Positions 1 to 8,304 are shown, numbered from the stretch's first letter. The stretch is 37,435 nucleotides of DNA from Candidatus Zhuqueibacterota bacterium (GCA_029262055.1 JAJDAD010000076.1:1-37435); one strand, 5' to 3'. Numbers and translations are program-made. Notes: a model not told the origin generated them from the sequence alone.

Positions 1-2
1 TA

Positions 3-446
3 GATTCACTAGATTTCGAAATGAAGATAAATGTTTTTGGCCTTATGCAAATGGCACAGGCCTTTGCCCCCATTCTAAAAGCAAATGGCGGTGGGGCATT
101 CGTTCAGCTAAATTCCGTCGCATCAATAAAGTCCTTTTCCGATTTCGCAACCTACTCAGCATCCAAAGCCGCTGCTTATTCCATCACGCAAGCATTGCGC
201 GAATTGCTTGGTCAACAGGGCACCGCCGTCCTCAGTGTACATCCCGGGCCAATCGCCACCGAAATGGCCGATGCAGCCGGTCTGACAGAAATCGCCGAGC
301 CTCCCTCGTTCGTTGCCGAGGGAATTGTTGCCGCTTTGAAAGCTGGGGATTTTCACCTTTTTCCTGACTCGATGGCCAAACAGGTTGGGAGTGTTTACCG
401 GAGCTTCGCTGAGAATATCGTCGAAGCCGACTTGACGGAAGGATAA
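3..446 (+). CDS. SDR family oxidoreductase, C-terminal part (5' end outside window)
   Basis: This is the C-terminal part of a short-chain dehydrogenase/reductase, an NAD(P)-dependent cytosolic oxidoreductase whose substrate cannot be read from the sequence. The frame is open to the left window edge: codons from position 3 run into the ATG at 21 with typical SDR sequence, so that ATG is internal and the Rossmann GxxxGxG half lies outside the window. Numbering from that ATG, the helix-alpha4 motif MKINVFG is residues 1-7, the catalytic-serine strand NSVAS is residues 31-35, and the active-site YSASK has Tyr45 and Lys49. The segment HPGPIATEM near residues 74-82 is the usual post-catalytic loop. 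A DoxX gene follows 47 nt downstream on the same strand and may share the transcript. The SDR call is firm; the substrate is unknown. Confidence 0.93.
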   Translation, partial: DSLDFEMKINVFGLMQMAQAFAPILKANGGGAFVQLNSVASIKSFSDFATYSASKAAAYSITQALRELLGQQGTAVLSVHPGPIATEMADAAGLTEIAEPPSFVAEGIVAALKAGDFHLFPDSMAKQVGSVYRSFAENIVEADLTEG

Positions 447-493
447 AAACCAACAGAAAAGGATCATCGAAAAAGTTGGAGGTATGAGGAAGC

Positions 494-994
494 ATGAATA
501 CGAAGGCCATTCGAGTCACCACAAATGACAAACTTGCAGCAAGTGTTCGTCTGATGCTCGCAATTATTTTTCTTATGACAGGCCCAATGAAGTTGTTTAT
601 GCCGCAGCTTGCAGAGGCCTGGTCTGGGCAACTGCTCGCTGCTCAGATACCTTTCTATGAAATTTCATGGTGGGGGGTTCCGTTCCTGGAGTTGGGTTTG
701 GGTCTTATTCTAGCGGTCGGGTTTTTCGCTCGCCCCGGTGTTGTCGTGGTCATCGGAATTATGATTGTCGCAACCTATGTGCATTCCGTTGTCGACAATC
801 CATCTCTGTTCCCACTCCAACCCAAGGAACCGATTATTCCAATCGTCGTTATCGTGATGAGCATCTTTATTTTATGGCGCGGTGCCGGTGCCTGGAGTAC
901 GGACTTAAAATCCACCAGCTCAAGATCGCTCGACACATCAGAGACCAAAAATGTATCTGTGACCTTACAACCCCCAAAGGTCGATGCTGCTTAG
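494..994 (+). CDS. DoxX family inner-membrane protein
   Basis: A 166-residue protein with about four hydrophobic segments (roughly residues 18-38, 55-78, 82-102 and 112-130), typical in length and layout for the DoxX family. The Gly/Pro-rich first helix (FLMTGPMKLF) and the motif ELGLGLILAVGFFARP fit that family. DoxX proteins sit in the inner membrane; some are linked to thiosulfate:quinone oxidoreductase or oxidative-stress complexes, but most have no assigned reaction and none can be assigned here. The ATG at 494 is preceded by a GGAGG at 479-483, which supports this start. The tail after residue 130 is polar and probably cytoplasmic. It follows the SDR gene closely and converges on the next gene, leaving a 17-nt gap that contains the palindrome ATACTAGTAT. 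Confidence 0.88.
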   Translation: MNTKAIRVTTNDKLAASVRLMLAIIFLMTGPMKLFMPQLAEAWSGQLLAAQIPFYEISWWGVPFLELGLGLILAVGFFARPGVVVVIGIMIVATYVHSVVDNPSLFPLQPKEPIIPIVVIVMSIFILWRGAGAWSTDLKSTSSRSLDTSETKNVSVTLQPPKVDAA

Positions 995-1011
995 ACGATA
1001 CTAGTATAGGA

Positions 1012-1686
1012 CTATTTTATGGTTAGCATTTGCTTGGAGACAATGGGGTCGCCGTAGATCTTCAAAGTGTAAAAGTAGGAGCCGGTCTTCAGTTCTTTGC
1101 CCCGGTCATCCTTGCCGTCCCAGCGTACTGCGTAGTTGCCGGCGTCTTTTTCGCCGTTGATGAGCGCACGCACCGCTTCGCCGTCGGTGTTGAAAATTGT
1201 GAGTTTCACATAGCTGGTTTCGGATAGCTGGTAGCGGATAAATGTCCCCGGGTTAAACTCGGTCGCTGTGTCGGGGCCGAGCTTCGACGTTGAGTTCGGC
1301 GCAATCTCGATCTCGAGAGTGGGGGAGTAGAGAGAAGAGCCGTCTTTATGGGTTTGCTTCAGCCGATACTGGTAGCTGCCCACCCCGGCCTTGGCGTCGA
1401 CATATTCATAGGAGTGTGCCTGCGCGCCGTTTTGCCCGCGCACGAATCCCAGAATCTCCCATTTGTTTTCGTTGGTTTCACGCCGCTGTACTTCAAACCG
1501 CAGCCGTTCCTTTTCTTCCGAGGTTTCCCAGTTGATCACAACTTTCCGGTTGAGTTCTTTTGCATTAAAAGAAACCAGGCCTGCTGACAGGTCTTCCATG
1601 TTGCCGGCTTCGTTGCCGAAACCCGGTGTTGTGAGTAGGGCGATGCTTAAGAAAAGTCCCGAAAGAGCTGCGATGATGTTTGGCAT
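1012..1686 (-). CDS. Secreted protein with fibronectin-like and FlgD-like C-terminal domains
   Basis: A 224-residue exported protein. It has an N-terminal signal peptide (residues 1-24, ending near GFGNEA). Residues 35-130 look like a beta-sandwich domain (VVINWETSEEKERLRFEVQRR), as in the fibronectin-like modules that precede sorting domains. Residues 135-224 form a FlgD-Ig-like C-terminal domain: TSYVKLTIFNTDGEAVRAL, then AGNYAVRWDGKDDRG and TGSYFYTLK. In FCB bacteria this C-terminal module often serves type IX secretion or surface attachment. No enzymatic domain is visible, so it is probably a small surface adaptor. The start is ATG with GGGGA about 9 nt upstream. The bacilliredoxin gene lies upstream on the same strand, separated by 272 nt that contain a strong hairpin. 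Confidence 0.8.
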   Translation of the reverse strand: MPNIIAALSGLFLSIALLTTPGFGNEAGNMEDLSAGLVSFNAKELNRKVVINWETSEEKERLRFEVQRRETNENKWEILGFVRGQNGAQAHSYEYVDAKAGVGSYQYRLKQTHKDGSSLYSPTLEIEIAPNSTSKLGPDTATEFNPGTFIRYQLSETSYVKLTIFNTDGEAVRALINGEKDAGNYAVRWDGKDDRGKELKTGSYFYTLKIYGDPIVSKQMLTIK

Positions 1687-1880
1687 AAAGAGTTCCCCGA
1701 AAAGTTCATGTTAATTTGCGATAACTTTTCCTATTAATAGCAAACGCGGTGCCATGACTTTGTTTTGACTGGAAGTGTTTGGTAAGAATGAAGCTACGTC
1801 AAATTTCGTGCGCCTGTGAAGGGTCTGTTCTTGAGTGGCGACTAGACACTGTTTTAGATTGAGACAGTAATGAGGGAATG

Positions 1881-1942
1881 TGAGTCCTGGCAGAGTTCCG
1901 CTCGCTCCCGGACGGCTGTCCAGGCGACCCTGCCAGGGCTCA
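1881..1942 (-). repeat. Inverted-repeat hairpin downstream of the bacilliredoxin gene
   Basis: Positions 1881-1893 (TGAGTCCTGGCAG) pair with 1930-1942 (CTGCCAGGGCTCA) over 13 bp with one G-U wobble. A smaller GGAC/GTCC hairpin sits inside at 1910-1921. It begins 17 nt after the bacilliredoxin stop codon on the minus strand. No U-tract follows it on either strand, so it may be a Rho-assisted 3' end, an mRNA-stabilising structure or a dispersed repeat rather than a classical terminator. Confidence 0.55.
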
Positions 1943-1958
1943 CGCACTGGGGAACGCG

Positions 1959-2378
1959 TTAACTGCAGTGCTCCTGGAAAGTGTTGACCAGCAGGGCTGC
2001 GACCTGGTCGGCGGTGTTGTCTTCTATCTGATGGCGCTCGATCATGGCAGCCAGTTCGCCATCTTTAAATATAGCCATGGCCGGTGAAGATGGCGGATAA
2101 CCGGGGATGTAGGAGCGTGCCTGCGCGGTCGCCTCGATGTCCTGGCCTGCGAAGACTGTGACCAGACTGTCGGGCACAACATTGTTGGTCAGGGCCAAAG
2201 CGATTCCCGGCCGGGCTTGTCCGGCGGCGCAGCCACAAACGGAGTTGACCAGCAGCAGGGTCGTCCCCGTGGCATTCTTCAGTTTTGCATCTACTTGCTC
2301 CGGTGTTTTGAGCTCATTAAAACCGATGCTGGTCAACTCGTCGCGCATCGGTTGTATCATGGTCGGGTCATATAACAT
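1959..2378 (-). CDS. BrxA/BrxB family bacilliredoxin
   Basis: A 139-residue cytosolic protein of the BrxA/BrxB (YphP/YqiW) family, thiol-disulfide oxidoreductases that remove bacillithiol from S-bacillithiolated proteins. The family's Cys-Gly-Cys motif is present in VNSVCGCAAGQARPG (Cys48, Cys50), on a thioredoxin-like fold; the N-terminal MLYDPTMIQPMRDEL and the length also match. The ATG at 2378 has AGGAG about 9 nt upstream. If the host makes bacillithiol, which is known in several FCB lineages, this protein would act in redox repair. No bacillithiol biosynthesis gene is in the window, so that part is inference. It stands alone, divergent from the kinase gene at 2828. Confidence 0.93.
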   Translation of the reverse strand: MLYDPTMIQPMRDELTSIGFNELKTPEQVDAKLKNATGTTLLLVNSVCGCAAGQARPGIALALTNNVVPDSLVTVFAGQDIEATAQARSYIPGYPPSSPAMAIFKDGELAAMIERHQIEDNTADQVAALLVNTFQEHCS

Positions 2379-2827
2379 ATCTATTAACTCCTATGTTAAT
2401 CACATCTGTGAGTAATTTACCTGGTTTTTCTTCTAACCTGAAGAATTCACGAATCTGCGTATTGGGCACCAATCAAACAGCCACAGTCATTCAGGAGGAA
2501 TCCTTTTTGGGCAGATCCGGCAGCGCCCAACGGCCCCGGATTCTATCCAAAAAGATCCTGCCGAGATGACAAAAAAGGCAGTTTATGAACTGTGCTAAAA
2601 AAACATGCGCAAGTCTACGAAATTCTAAGCAATTTTTCAATAGTCACTTTTCTTACTAATTCAGTGAACTTTCCTTAACAACCGGCAGCATTGCGTTATT
2701 TCGTTACTATATTATCCAGTACCGTTCAGGCATGTATTTCACGCCAACGAGCTACCGCATCTCAAGCTGCCTGATCTGCAAGCTGCACCAGCCACGTCTG
2801 ACCATATATTAAGGGGAACCTCTCAAA
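2379..2827. other. Gene-free divergent intergenic region
   Basis: About 450 nt separate the bacilliredoxin gene (minus) from the kinase gene (plus), and no coding frame is convincing. The region must hold the promoters of both. The first part carries a long imperfect hairpin (2496-2559, listed separately). The second part, from about 2580, is A/T-rich and includes TATATTATCC near 2707, a possible -10 region for the kinase operon, but I see no well-spaced -35 for it. Confidence 0.5.
2496..2559. repeat. Long imperfect inverted repeat
   Basis: The arms 2496-2520 and 2536-2559 are near-perfect reverse complements. ATCCGG pairs with CCGGAT, TTTTTGG with CCAAAAA, and AGGA/TC with GATCCT, interrupted by a short internal mismatch and two bulged bases. 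The loop is about 15 nt. It lies between divergent genes, so it is not a terminator for either. It could be a small palindromic repeat element, a structured 5' UTR or a regulatory site. Confidence 0.55.
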
Positions 2828-5227
2828 TTGCGATTCACCGCGCTTCCCAGGCGACTGCTTTTGATTCAAGTCGTTTTGCTGCAAGCCTGTCTTGACGCCG
2901 ATTCGCTCGCTGCCCAGACGCATGAAGAGATCGCCGAGCGTTATCTGCAAGCCGGGCTGAGAGCCTCGTCTATCGACGACGCCATTGAGAAATACCGGGA
3001 AGCGCTTGAGCACGCCCCCACCTTGCAACCCGCCATTTACCGGTTAGGCGTTTCCTACTTCAGGAAGGGTGACTATCACAATGCCATCGAGACCCTCGAA
3101 AGAGTGGACAGTTTTGATTCCACCATCGGGAACAACTGCCGGCTTTATCTGCGGAATTCGTACACACTGCACGGCCAGAGCTACTTAGATGCTGAGGAGT
3201 TCGGACAAGCGATCCTGTGCGCACGCCAGGCGCTCGACATCGATCCGGCCTACGTCCCCGGACGCATGACCCTCGGCAGAGCATACTTATCCGCCGGAAA
3301 GTTGAAAGATGCGATTGGGGAGTTCAAGCAGGCGCTTGCCCGGGACCGTAACCAGGAACAGGCCTGGCTCGCGCTCGGCGAAGCGTTCCTGCGTTCCAAT
3401 CGTGCCGCAGACGCCGCCAATGCCTACCGCTACGCTCTCAGCCTGAATCCCAGATCCGCCGATGCTGCGCTGTACCTGCAACAGGCTGAGGAGCAAACGG
3501 CGCCACAAGCGTGGCTCGGGGACTATGAAGCCGCGTACGAGCAGGAGGACCCGGAGCGCGCCCGTCAGGTCCTGGATGAAGCGCAAAAGAAGTTTCCCGG
3601 CGATTCACTGCTGGCGGGTTTGCGGCAGCAACTGTTGGAGGAGGAGAACTACCGGGCGGGTGTGCAGGCGTTAGCCGGGCGCCAATGGCAGGCCGGCATC
3701 GCGTTTCTGGAAAAAGTGAATCCTGAGTTCAGAGATGCCAAGTTGCGCCTCGAAGAGGCCCGCGCTGAAATCACGCTTTCGGCAGCGGCCCAATCTCCGG
3801 GCTCACCGGCAAAACAGACTCGTGTTACCGGACGTTCAACCCCGCGGCCTGTCAGGGTAGCTGCGACAGGGGCGGCAGCAAGTGATGGGGGAAGGCTGCG
3901 GTTGTCCGGGCTGTCAGCGCCAAGACGTCCGCCTCCAGTCAATCCTGCCCCTGCCACCAGGGACACACTCCGCAGGCAACTGCAAGCGCGCGCCAGGCCT
4001 CTGGTGCAATCAAGCGCCCTGCTGCAACCCGAGACCTCTGCCGGGCTGTCTGCCCGGGCAGGCGAACGGACGACCCTGGTTTGGGTTGCTTTGGGCCTGT
4101 TTGTCTTCGGTTTCGGATTTCTGATGAGGCGGCGTTTTGCGAAAGCCGCTTCGCCGCACGAGCGGGAAACGAGTCAAAGCGATGAGGCGCCGGTTGTACC
4201 CGAGGCTGTGGGTGCGACAACCCCGGATCCTCTGTCGACCCAGGAATTGTTCCAGGCTGAGCTTGTGTCGGAAACGATCAGTTTTTCTCCTGCAGCCGGG
4301 GTGGCCGGTGGCAACGGCTCGGCAGAGCTGTTCGTCGGTGACGACCCTTTGCTGGCAGAGACTGTGAGCATGAGTGGCAGGGTTATCGCCGCAGAACGGA
4401 TTGGCCGCTACTATGTGGAGAGACAGATTGGGCGTGGGTCGATGGGGCTTGTTTTTATGGCCTGGGACCCAACCCTGGATCGGACGGTGGTGATCAAGAA
4501 CGTTGCTCTGGATTCCTACTCCAAAAATGAACGGACGATTTTACGGGATCGTTTGCATCGCGAGGCGAGCGCTGCCGGCAAGCTGAGCCATCCCAATATT
4601 GTGACCATTTATGATGTAGGGGAAGAGGCGGGCCATTCATACATCGTGATGGAGTACCTGAAGGGGCTGAACCTGCGCGTGCTGTTGGACCGGGAAGGCA
4701 GCCTGCCTCCGCAACGGGCCGCCAGGATTGCGCTGGCGATTTGCGACGCGTTGGATTTCGCCCACTCAAACGGAGTCGTGCATCGCGACATCAAACCCTC
4801 CAACATCATTATCACCGACGACGACCGGGTGAAGGTCGCCGATTTCGGCATTGCCAAGTTGCCCAAACTCGATACTCTGACCAGGCCGGGAGATATCGTA
4901 GGTACGCCGTTTTACATGTCGCCGGAACAGATCGAAGGGCGGCAACTCGATGGCCGCTCAGATATTTTCTCGACCGGCGTGTTGCTGTACGAGATGCTCA
5001 CCGGCACCCGCCCTTTTGAGGGCGAGAACATCCCGGAAATCGTCTATAAGATTGTTTACCAGCCCTGGCGGCCCCTGCCGGCTGTCAACGAGATGTTAAC
5101 GGAATCTTTCGACGCTATTCTCCAGCGGGCCCTCGCCAAAGAGCCGACTGCCAGATACCAGTGCGCCGGAGAACTCGCTGAAGCCCTTCGTCAACATGGA
5201 GCGGTGATGTCAAATGATCTGTCCTGA
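2828..5227 (+). CDS. TPR-repeat receptor-like Ser/Thr protein kinase (N-terminal TPRs, TM, C-terminal kinase)
   Basis: A 799-residue membrane kinase. Residues 1-30 form a signal sequence (RRLLLIQVVLLQAC could also be read as a lipobox at Cys21). Residues 31-310 contain TPR units, for example PAIYRLGVSYFRKGDYHNAIE and AWLALGEAFLRSNRAADAA. Residues 320-410 are a Pro/Arg-rich linker, and a transmembrane helix spans about 417-433 followed by RRRF. Residues 524-795 are a complete Hanks-type kinase: GRGSMG loop (535-540), Lys557, HRDIKPSN (His652, Asp654), DFG (Asp672) and GTPFYMSPEQ. The topology implies TPRs outside and the kinase in the cytoplasm, with domain order reversed relative to PknB. The start is a TTG at 2828 with AAGGGGAA just upstream; no ATG fits. 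It overlaps the next gene, a phosphatase, by 14 nt, so the two are translationally coupled and probably act on the same targets. Confidence 0.92.
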   Translation: MRFTALPRRLLLIQVVLLQACLDADSLAAQTHEEIAERYLQAGLRASSIDDAIEKYREALEHAPTLQPAIYRLGVSYFRKGDYHNAIETLERVDSFDSTIGNNCRLYLRNSYTLHGQSYLDAEEFGQAILCARQALDIDPAYVPGRMTLGRAYLSAGKLKDAIGEFKQALARDRNQEQAWLALGEAFLRSNRAADAANAYRYALSLNPRSADAALYLQQAEEQTAPQAWLGDYEAAYEQEDPERARQVLDEAQKKFPGDSLLAGLRQQLLEEENYRAGVQALAGRQWQAGIAFLEKVNPEFRDAKLRLEEARAEITLSAAAQSPGSPAKQTRVTGRSTPRPVRVAATGAAASDGGRLRLSGLSAPRRPPPVNPAPATRDTLRRQLQARARPLVQSSALLQPETSAGLSARAGERTTLVWVALGLFVFGFGFLMRRRFAKAASPHERETSQSDEAPVVPEAVGATTPDPLSTQELFQAELVSETISFSPAAGVAGGNGSAELFVGDDPLLAETVSMSGRVIAAERIGRYYVERQIGRGSMGLVFMAWDPTLDRTVVIKNVALDSYSKNERTILRDRLHREASAAGKLSHPNIVTIYDVGEEAGHSYIVMEYLKGLNLRVLLDREGSLPPQRAARIALAICDALDFAHSNGVVHRDIKPSNIIITDDDRVKVADFGIAKLPKLDTLTRPGDIVGTPFYMSPEQIEGRQLDGRSDIFSTGVLLYEMLTGTRPFEGENIPEIVYKIVYQPWRPLPAVNEMLTESFDAILQRALAKEPTARYQCAGELAEALRQHGAVMSNDLS

Positions 5228-6881
5228 TTGTGACCACACGGTGAAGACCCAGAACTTGTACTGTGACTCTTGCGGCTGCAGGCTTTTCAAGTCGAGGTTG
5301 CGCATTGTTTTTGAAAACGGGACAAATCAAACCCGGCATCTTTTCTTGCGGGACTACAGGATCGGGCGTGGGCCGGAGAATGATATTTTGCTCACCGACC
5401 CATCGGTGTCGCGCCGGCACGCGGAGATCAAATACGCCAATGGCGAGTTCCGAATTGAGGACGTCAGCAGTAAGAACGGCTCCCTGCTGAACGACAGTGG
5501 TTTCGCCAACTCGCACCTCAAACACCACGATCGCATCCAGCTGGGAAACGTGCTTTTGCACTACTATGATGCCGAGGCGCCCGGCCGGGAGAGATGCCGG
5601 CCCGGCGAAGAGACAGCTTTTTATCGAACCGAGTACATGAAGCTGGTTGAAGACCGCCTGGTCTGCTTCGGCGCGCGCGAAACCATTCTGGGCACGCTCG
5701 AACTTATGATGTCGCTTGCAACTGCGAGCCATGCCCGCCTGTACCAAACCAACGATTCCGGGGGTTTGACGTTTTCCCTCGGCCGAAAACTGGAAGACTC
5801 GGAGTCAGTGCCCGGAGACCTAAGCCCTGGGGAAAGCGATCTGCTGCAGGCTGTCGTGGCAAGTGCAGGGCCGCAATTCGTGCCTGATTCGGTTGCTGTA
5901 GCGCAGGCGCGGGCAACAGCCATCTTCACAGCGACCTGGACCCGGGCGGCAATTCCTCTCGTCAAAAGTACCCGGAACGGCTCGAAGTCCTCCGGCTTGA
6001 CGGGCGTGTGCTATCTGTCCCGGCCGGCGGCTGCGGATATCTCGGAAGGGAAAGAGGAGTTGTTTCTCAGACTTGTGCAGCAATTAGCTTTTGCCGTGGA
6101 AAATGAAAAGCTGGAGCGCCGCGCCCTCGAACATAAGCAGATCACGGAGGAGCTGCAGCGCGCCCGCGATGTGCAACTGAAATTGTACAGTGTCGACGAT
6201 GAGCGTTTGCAGCAATTCGACATAAAGACCATAGCCAGCCCGTGTCGGTCCATCAGCGGCGACTATTTCGACGTCATACCGATATCGAACGACCGGGTTG
6301 TTTTTGCGATCGGAGACATTTGCGGCAAAGGGGTGCCGGCAGCCCTGGTGTCGTCGAGTGTGCAAGCCGCAATCCGATCGCAGACAAGGTACTCAGTTTC
6401 GCTCAGACAGATTCTCGACAATCTCAACCGCCTGCTCATGAAAAGCACCGCCGAGTCAACATTTGTGACCCTGTTTATTGCTGTTCTCGACCTGAGCAGC
6501 AACCAGATGCAGTACCTGAACGCCGGCCATCCGCCACCTTTCATGATTTCGGGTAAGTCCGGATTGCGAAAACTCGGCAGTACAAATCCACCCCTGGGCG
6601 TAGTCGACCAAAAGTATGGCCGGACCAGGAAAGTGCGATTTAGGACGAGCGATGCGCTGGTAATGTACACCGATGGCGTCATTGAAAGCCAGAATGGAGA
6701 CAAGCATATCTTCGGGACGGAGAGGTTGATCAAGCTGCTGAAGACTGCATCAGCCAGGGAGCCGTCTAACCTGTCCCGACACTTGGTCAAGAGCGTGCAA
6801 AAGGGTGTTTCCAGGTTTGTGAACGGCGCGGGGCAAAGTGATGATCTAACCTTGGTCGTGGCCCGGAGGCTGCCTGCATAA
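5214..6881 (+). CDS. Zinc-ribbon/FHA/GAF/SpoIIE-type (PPM) serine phosphatase
   Basis: A 555-residue soluble signalling protein. Residues 3-22 form a zinc ribbon (CPDC and CDSC pairs). Residues 30-115 are an FHA phosphothreonine-binding domain (RIGRGPENDILL, then SVSRRHAE and SSKNGSLLN). Residues 140-300 look like a GAF-type sensor domain. A coiled linker with RDVQLKLYS precedes a C-terminal RsbU/SpoIIE PPM phosphatase. Its metal-binding acidic residues are in place: SGDYFD (Asp350, Asp353), GDICGKG (Asp368) and SDDLT (Asp543-Asp544), plus the NAGHPP motif. The enzyme should dephosphorylate phosphoserine proteins such as anti-anti-sigma factors, and the FHA domain could dock it on kinase-phosphorylated threonines. 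The ATG lies inside the end of the kinase gene (14-nt overlap). No STAS or HATPase partner lies nearby, so the substrate is unknown. Confidence 0.92.
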   Translation: MICPDCDHTVKTQNLYCDSCGCRLFKSRLRIVFENGTNQTRHLFLRDYRIGRGPENDILLTDPSVSRRHAEIKYANGEFRIEDVSSKNGSLLNDSGFANSHLKHHDRIQLGNVLLHYYDAEAPGRERCRPGEETAFYRTEYMKLVEDRLVCFGARETILGTLELMMSLATASHARLYQTNDSGGLTFSLGRKLEDSESVPGDLSPGESDLLQAVVASAGPQFVPDSVAVAQARATAIFTATWTRAAIPLVKSTRNGSKSSGLTGVCYLSRPAAADISEGKEELFLRLVQQLAFAVENEKLERRALEHKQITEELQRARDVQLKLYSVDDERLQQFDIKTIASPCRSISGDYFDVIPISNDRVVFAIGDICGKGVPAALVSSSVQAAIRSQTRYSVSLRQILDNLNRLLMKSTAESTFVTLFIAVLDLSSNQMQYLNAGHPPPFMISGKSGLRKLGSTNPPLGVVDQKYGRTRKVRFRTSDALVMYTDGVIESQNGDKHIFGTERLIKLLKTASAREPSNLSRHLVKSVQKGVSRFVNGAGQSDDLTLVVARRLPA

Positions 6882-7195
6882 AGCCGCCGATCCAGGCGAT
6901 ACTCCTCAATTTCGTCATTGTTATCCACGCAATCTTGACGCAATGTTTGGGCCTTGCCTGCGCCGACTCGTGAACCGACTGTCACGTAGTTGATGATTCC
7001 TTCGTTTGTTTGATCCGGGCCAAAACGCGCCGATAATAAGATCAGGGTAGTTTCGTTATTGCTGCAGGTGACGTTCAGCGTTTCAGCACCGGTGCCAGAA
7101 TAGGTGACTTTCGGCTTCCCGGTCCGGCTTCCTCTGTCATTCAGGTCTCTCCACAGAATTGGAATTAAGCAGGAAACAGGGAGCGTTTTCAGTAG
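6882..7195. other. Intergenic region with an antisense protein-like open frame
   Basis: About 314 nt lie between the phosphatase and patatin genes, and there is no plausible plus-strand gene. On the minus strand, roughly 7125-6895, an open frame reads with protein-like composition (for example GKPKVTYSGTGAETLNVT and ARFGPDQTNEG), unlike the arginine-rich shadow translations around it. It lacks a credible start and stop of its own and runs on into both neighbouring genes. It could be a decayed gene remnant or chance. No terminator is visible after the phosphatase gene. Confidence 0.3.
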
Positions 7196-8092
7196 ATGAA
7201 AAGAAGAGCTAAGGTTGCCCTGGCACTTGGCGGCGGTGGTGCAAGAGGGTGCGCTCACATCGGCGCCTTGAAAGTGCTGCAGCGCGCCGGCATTCAAATC
7301 GATATGGTTGTCGGCACCAGTATCGGCGCGGTCGTCGGGGCTGGTTATGCGGTGTCGGCGGATGCGCACGAGGTCGAGAGCCGTTTCAACGCGTTCCTGC
7401 AAAGCCAGGAGTACAAGAAGAGCGGGCTGGAAATGTTCAAACGCAGGGAGCCTGCGGAGAACTTTTTCGGGCAAGTTGCAACCACCATCAAGCAGCGTGT
7501 GGTCGTGAACCTGGCACAAAGCAAGACATCCCTAGTTGGGGAAAAGCGCCTGAAAAATGTGATGGATGTTCTGATTCCTGACGGCCGCATAGAGGACACC
7601 AAGATCCCGTTTTACTGCGTTGCGTCAAACGTTTCGACCGGCAAGCCGGTTTTGTTCGAGGAAGGGGACATGCGTACTATCGTGTCGGCCAGCGCTTCTA
7701 TTCCCGGCTTTTTGCCGCCGTATCAAATCAATGGCTACGTTCTTGTGGATGGCTCCGTTGTTTGTCCGATTCCGGTTTTGCCGGCGCGCGAGCTTGGGGC
7801 TGATGTGATAATCGCGATCGATGTCGGGCAGAGATTGAACGAAAATCCCCCCCTGGACAATGTGATAAACGTCCTGTTCCAAACCCAGCACATGACGGCC
7901 CGGCACTACAATCTCCTGCTGCTCGAGAACGCTGATGTTGTGGTCCGTCCCGATGTTGGCCTTGTGCACTGGTCGGAGTTTAAGCTTCTGCACTACATGA
8001 TCGAGGAGGGAGAGCGCGTAACCGAAGAGGCATTGCCAGCGATTAAAGAGGCTATCTCGGAGAATTCCCGGAAGTGGTGGCAGTTGTTTTAG
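7196..8092 (+). CDS. Patatin-like phospholipase (RssA/YlbK type)
   Basis: A 298-residue cytosolic serine lipid acyl-hydrolase of the bacterial patatin family. The oxyanion-hole loop GGGGARG is residues 12-18, the nucleophile motif GTSIG has Ser42, and the catalytic-dyad aspartate is in LVDGS (Asp185). It has no signal peptide and no membrane segment, and its length matches the short RssA/YlbK group, which hydrolyses acyl esters. The physiological lipid is unknown. The ATG at 7196 has only a distant purine stretch (GGGAG near 7176), so initiation may be weak. It follows the kinase/phosphatase pair on the same strand after 314 nt and could be co-regulated, but the gap is too long to assert one operon. 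A PorV-like gene converges on it from the other side. Confidence 0.92.
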   Translation: MKRRAKVALALGGGGARGCAHIGALKVLQRAGIQIDMVVGTSIGAVVGAGYAVSADAHEVESRFNAFLQSQEYKKSGLEMFKRREPAENFFGQVATTIKQRVVVNLAQSKTSLVGEKRLKNVMDVLIPDGRIEDTKIPFYCVASNVSTGKPVLFEEGDMRTIVSASASIPGFLPPYQINGYVLVDGSVVCPIPVLPARELGADVIIAIDVGQRLNENPPLDNVINVLFQTQHMTARHYNLLLLENADVVVRPDVGLVHWSEFKLLHYMIEEGERVTEEALPAIKEAISENSRKWWQLF

Positions 8093-8121
8093 GAACCGGC
8101 GACGGCCCCGAACTGCATCGC

Positions 8122-8286
8122 TCGCAGAGCCGCAAAGCACGCAAAGGAAAAACATCAGTCTTGCATTTGGTTTTGAGTAATACTCGGCTTTTGCTTCCAA
8201 TAGCTTTCTAAAGAATCCGGGGGGCTTAGCCACTGAAAATAAATGCAAAGGCAGGACATCTTTGCGATCAGTGCGCCTTTGCGAGA
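8122..8286. repeat. Inverted GCAAAG-type intergenic repeat
   Basis: The arm at 8121-8146 (CTCGCAGAGCCGCAAAGC and following) and the reverse complement of 8260-8285 agree at about 20 of 26 positions. They bracket about 115 nt between two convergent genes. Sequences built from CGCAAAG/CTTTGCG units are common dispersed intergenic repeats in many bacterial genomes. This one may be a small non-coding repeat that also serves as the shared 3' region of the patatin and PorV-like genes. A minus-strand open frame over it is an artefact. Confidence 0.5.
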
Positions 8287-8304
8287 ACTGTTTCCTGAAT
8301 TGAA

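Noticed and set aside
6263-7519. 418-codon minus-strand frame across the phosphatase and patatin genes
   Set aside because: It is antisense to two genes with complete catalytic motifs. Only the intergenic portion looks protein-like, and that is reported as a possible remnant, not a gene.
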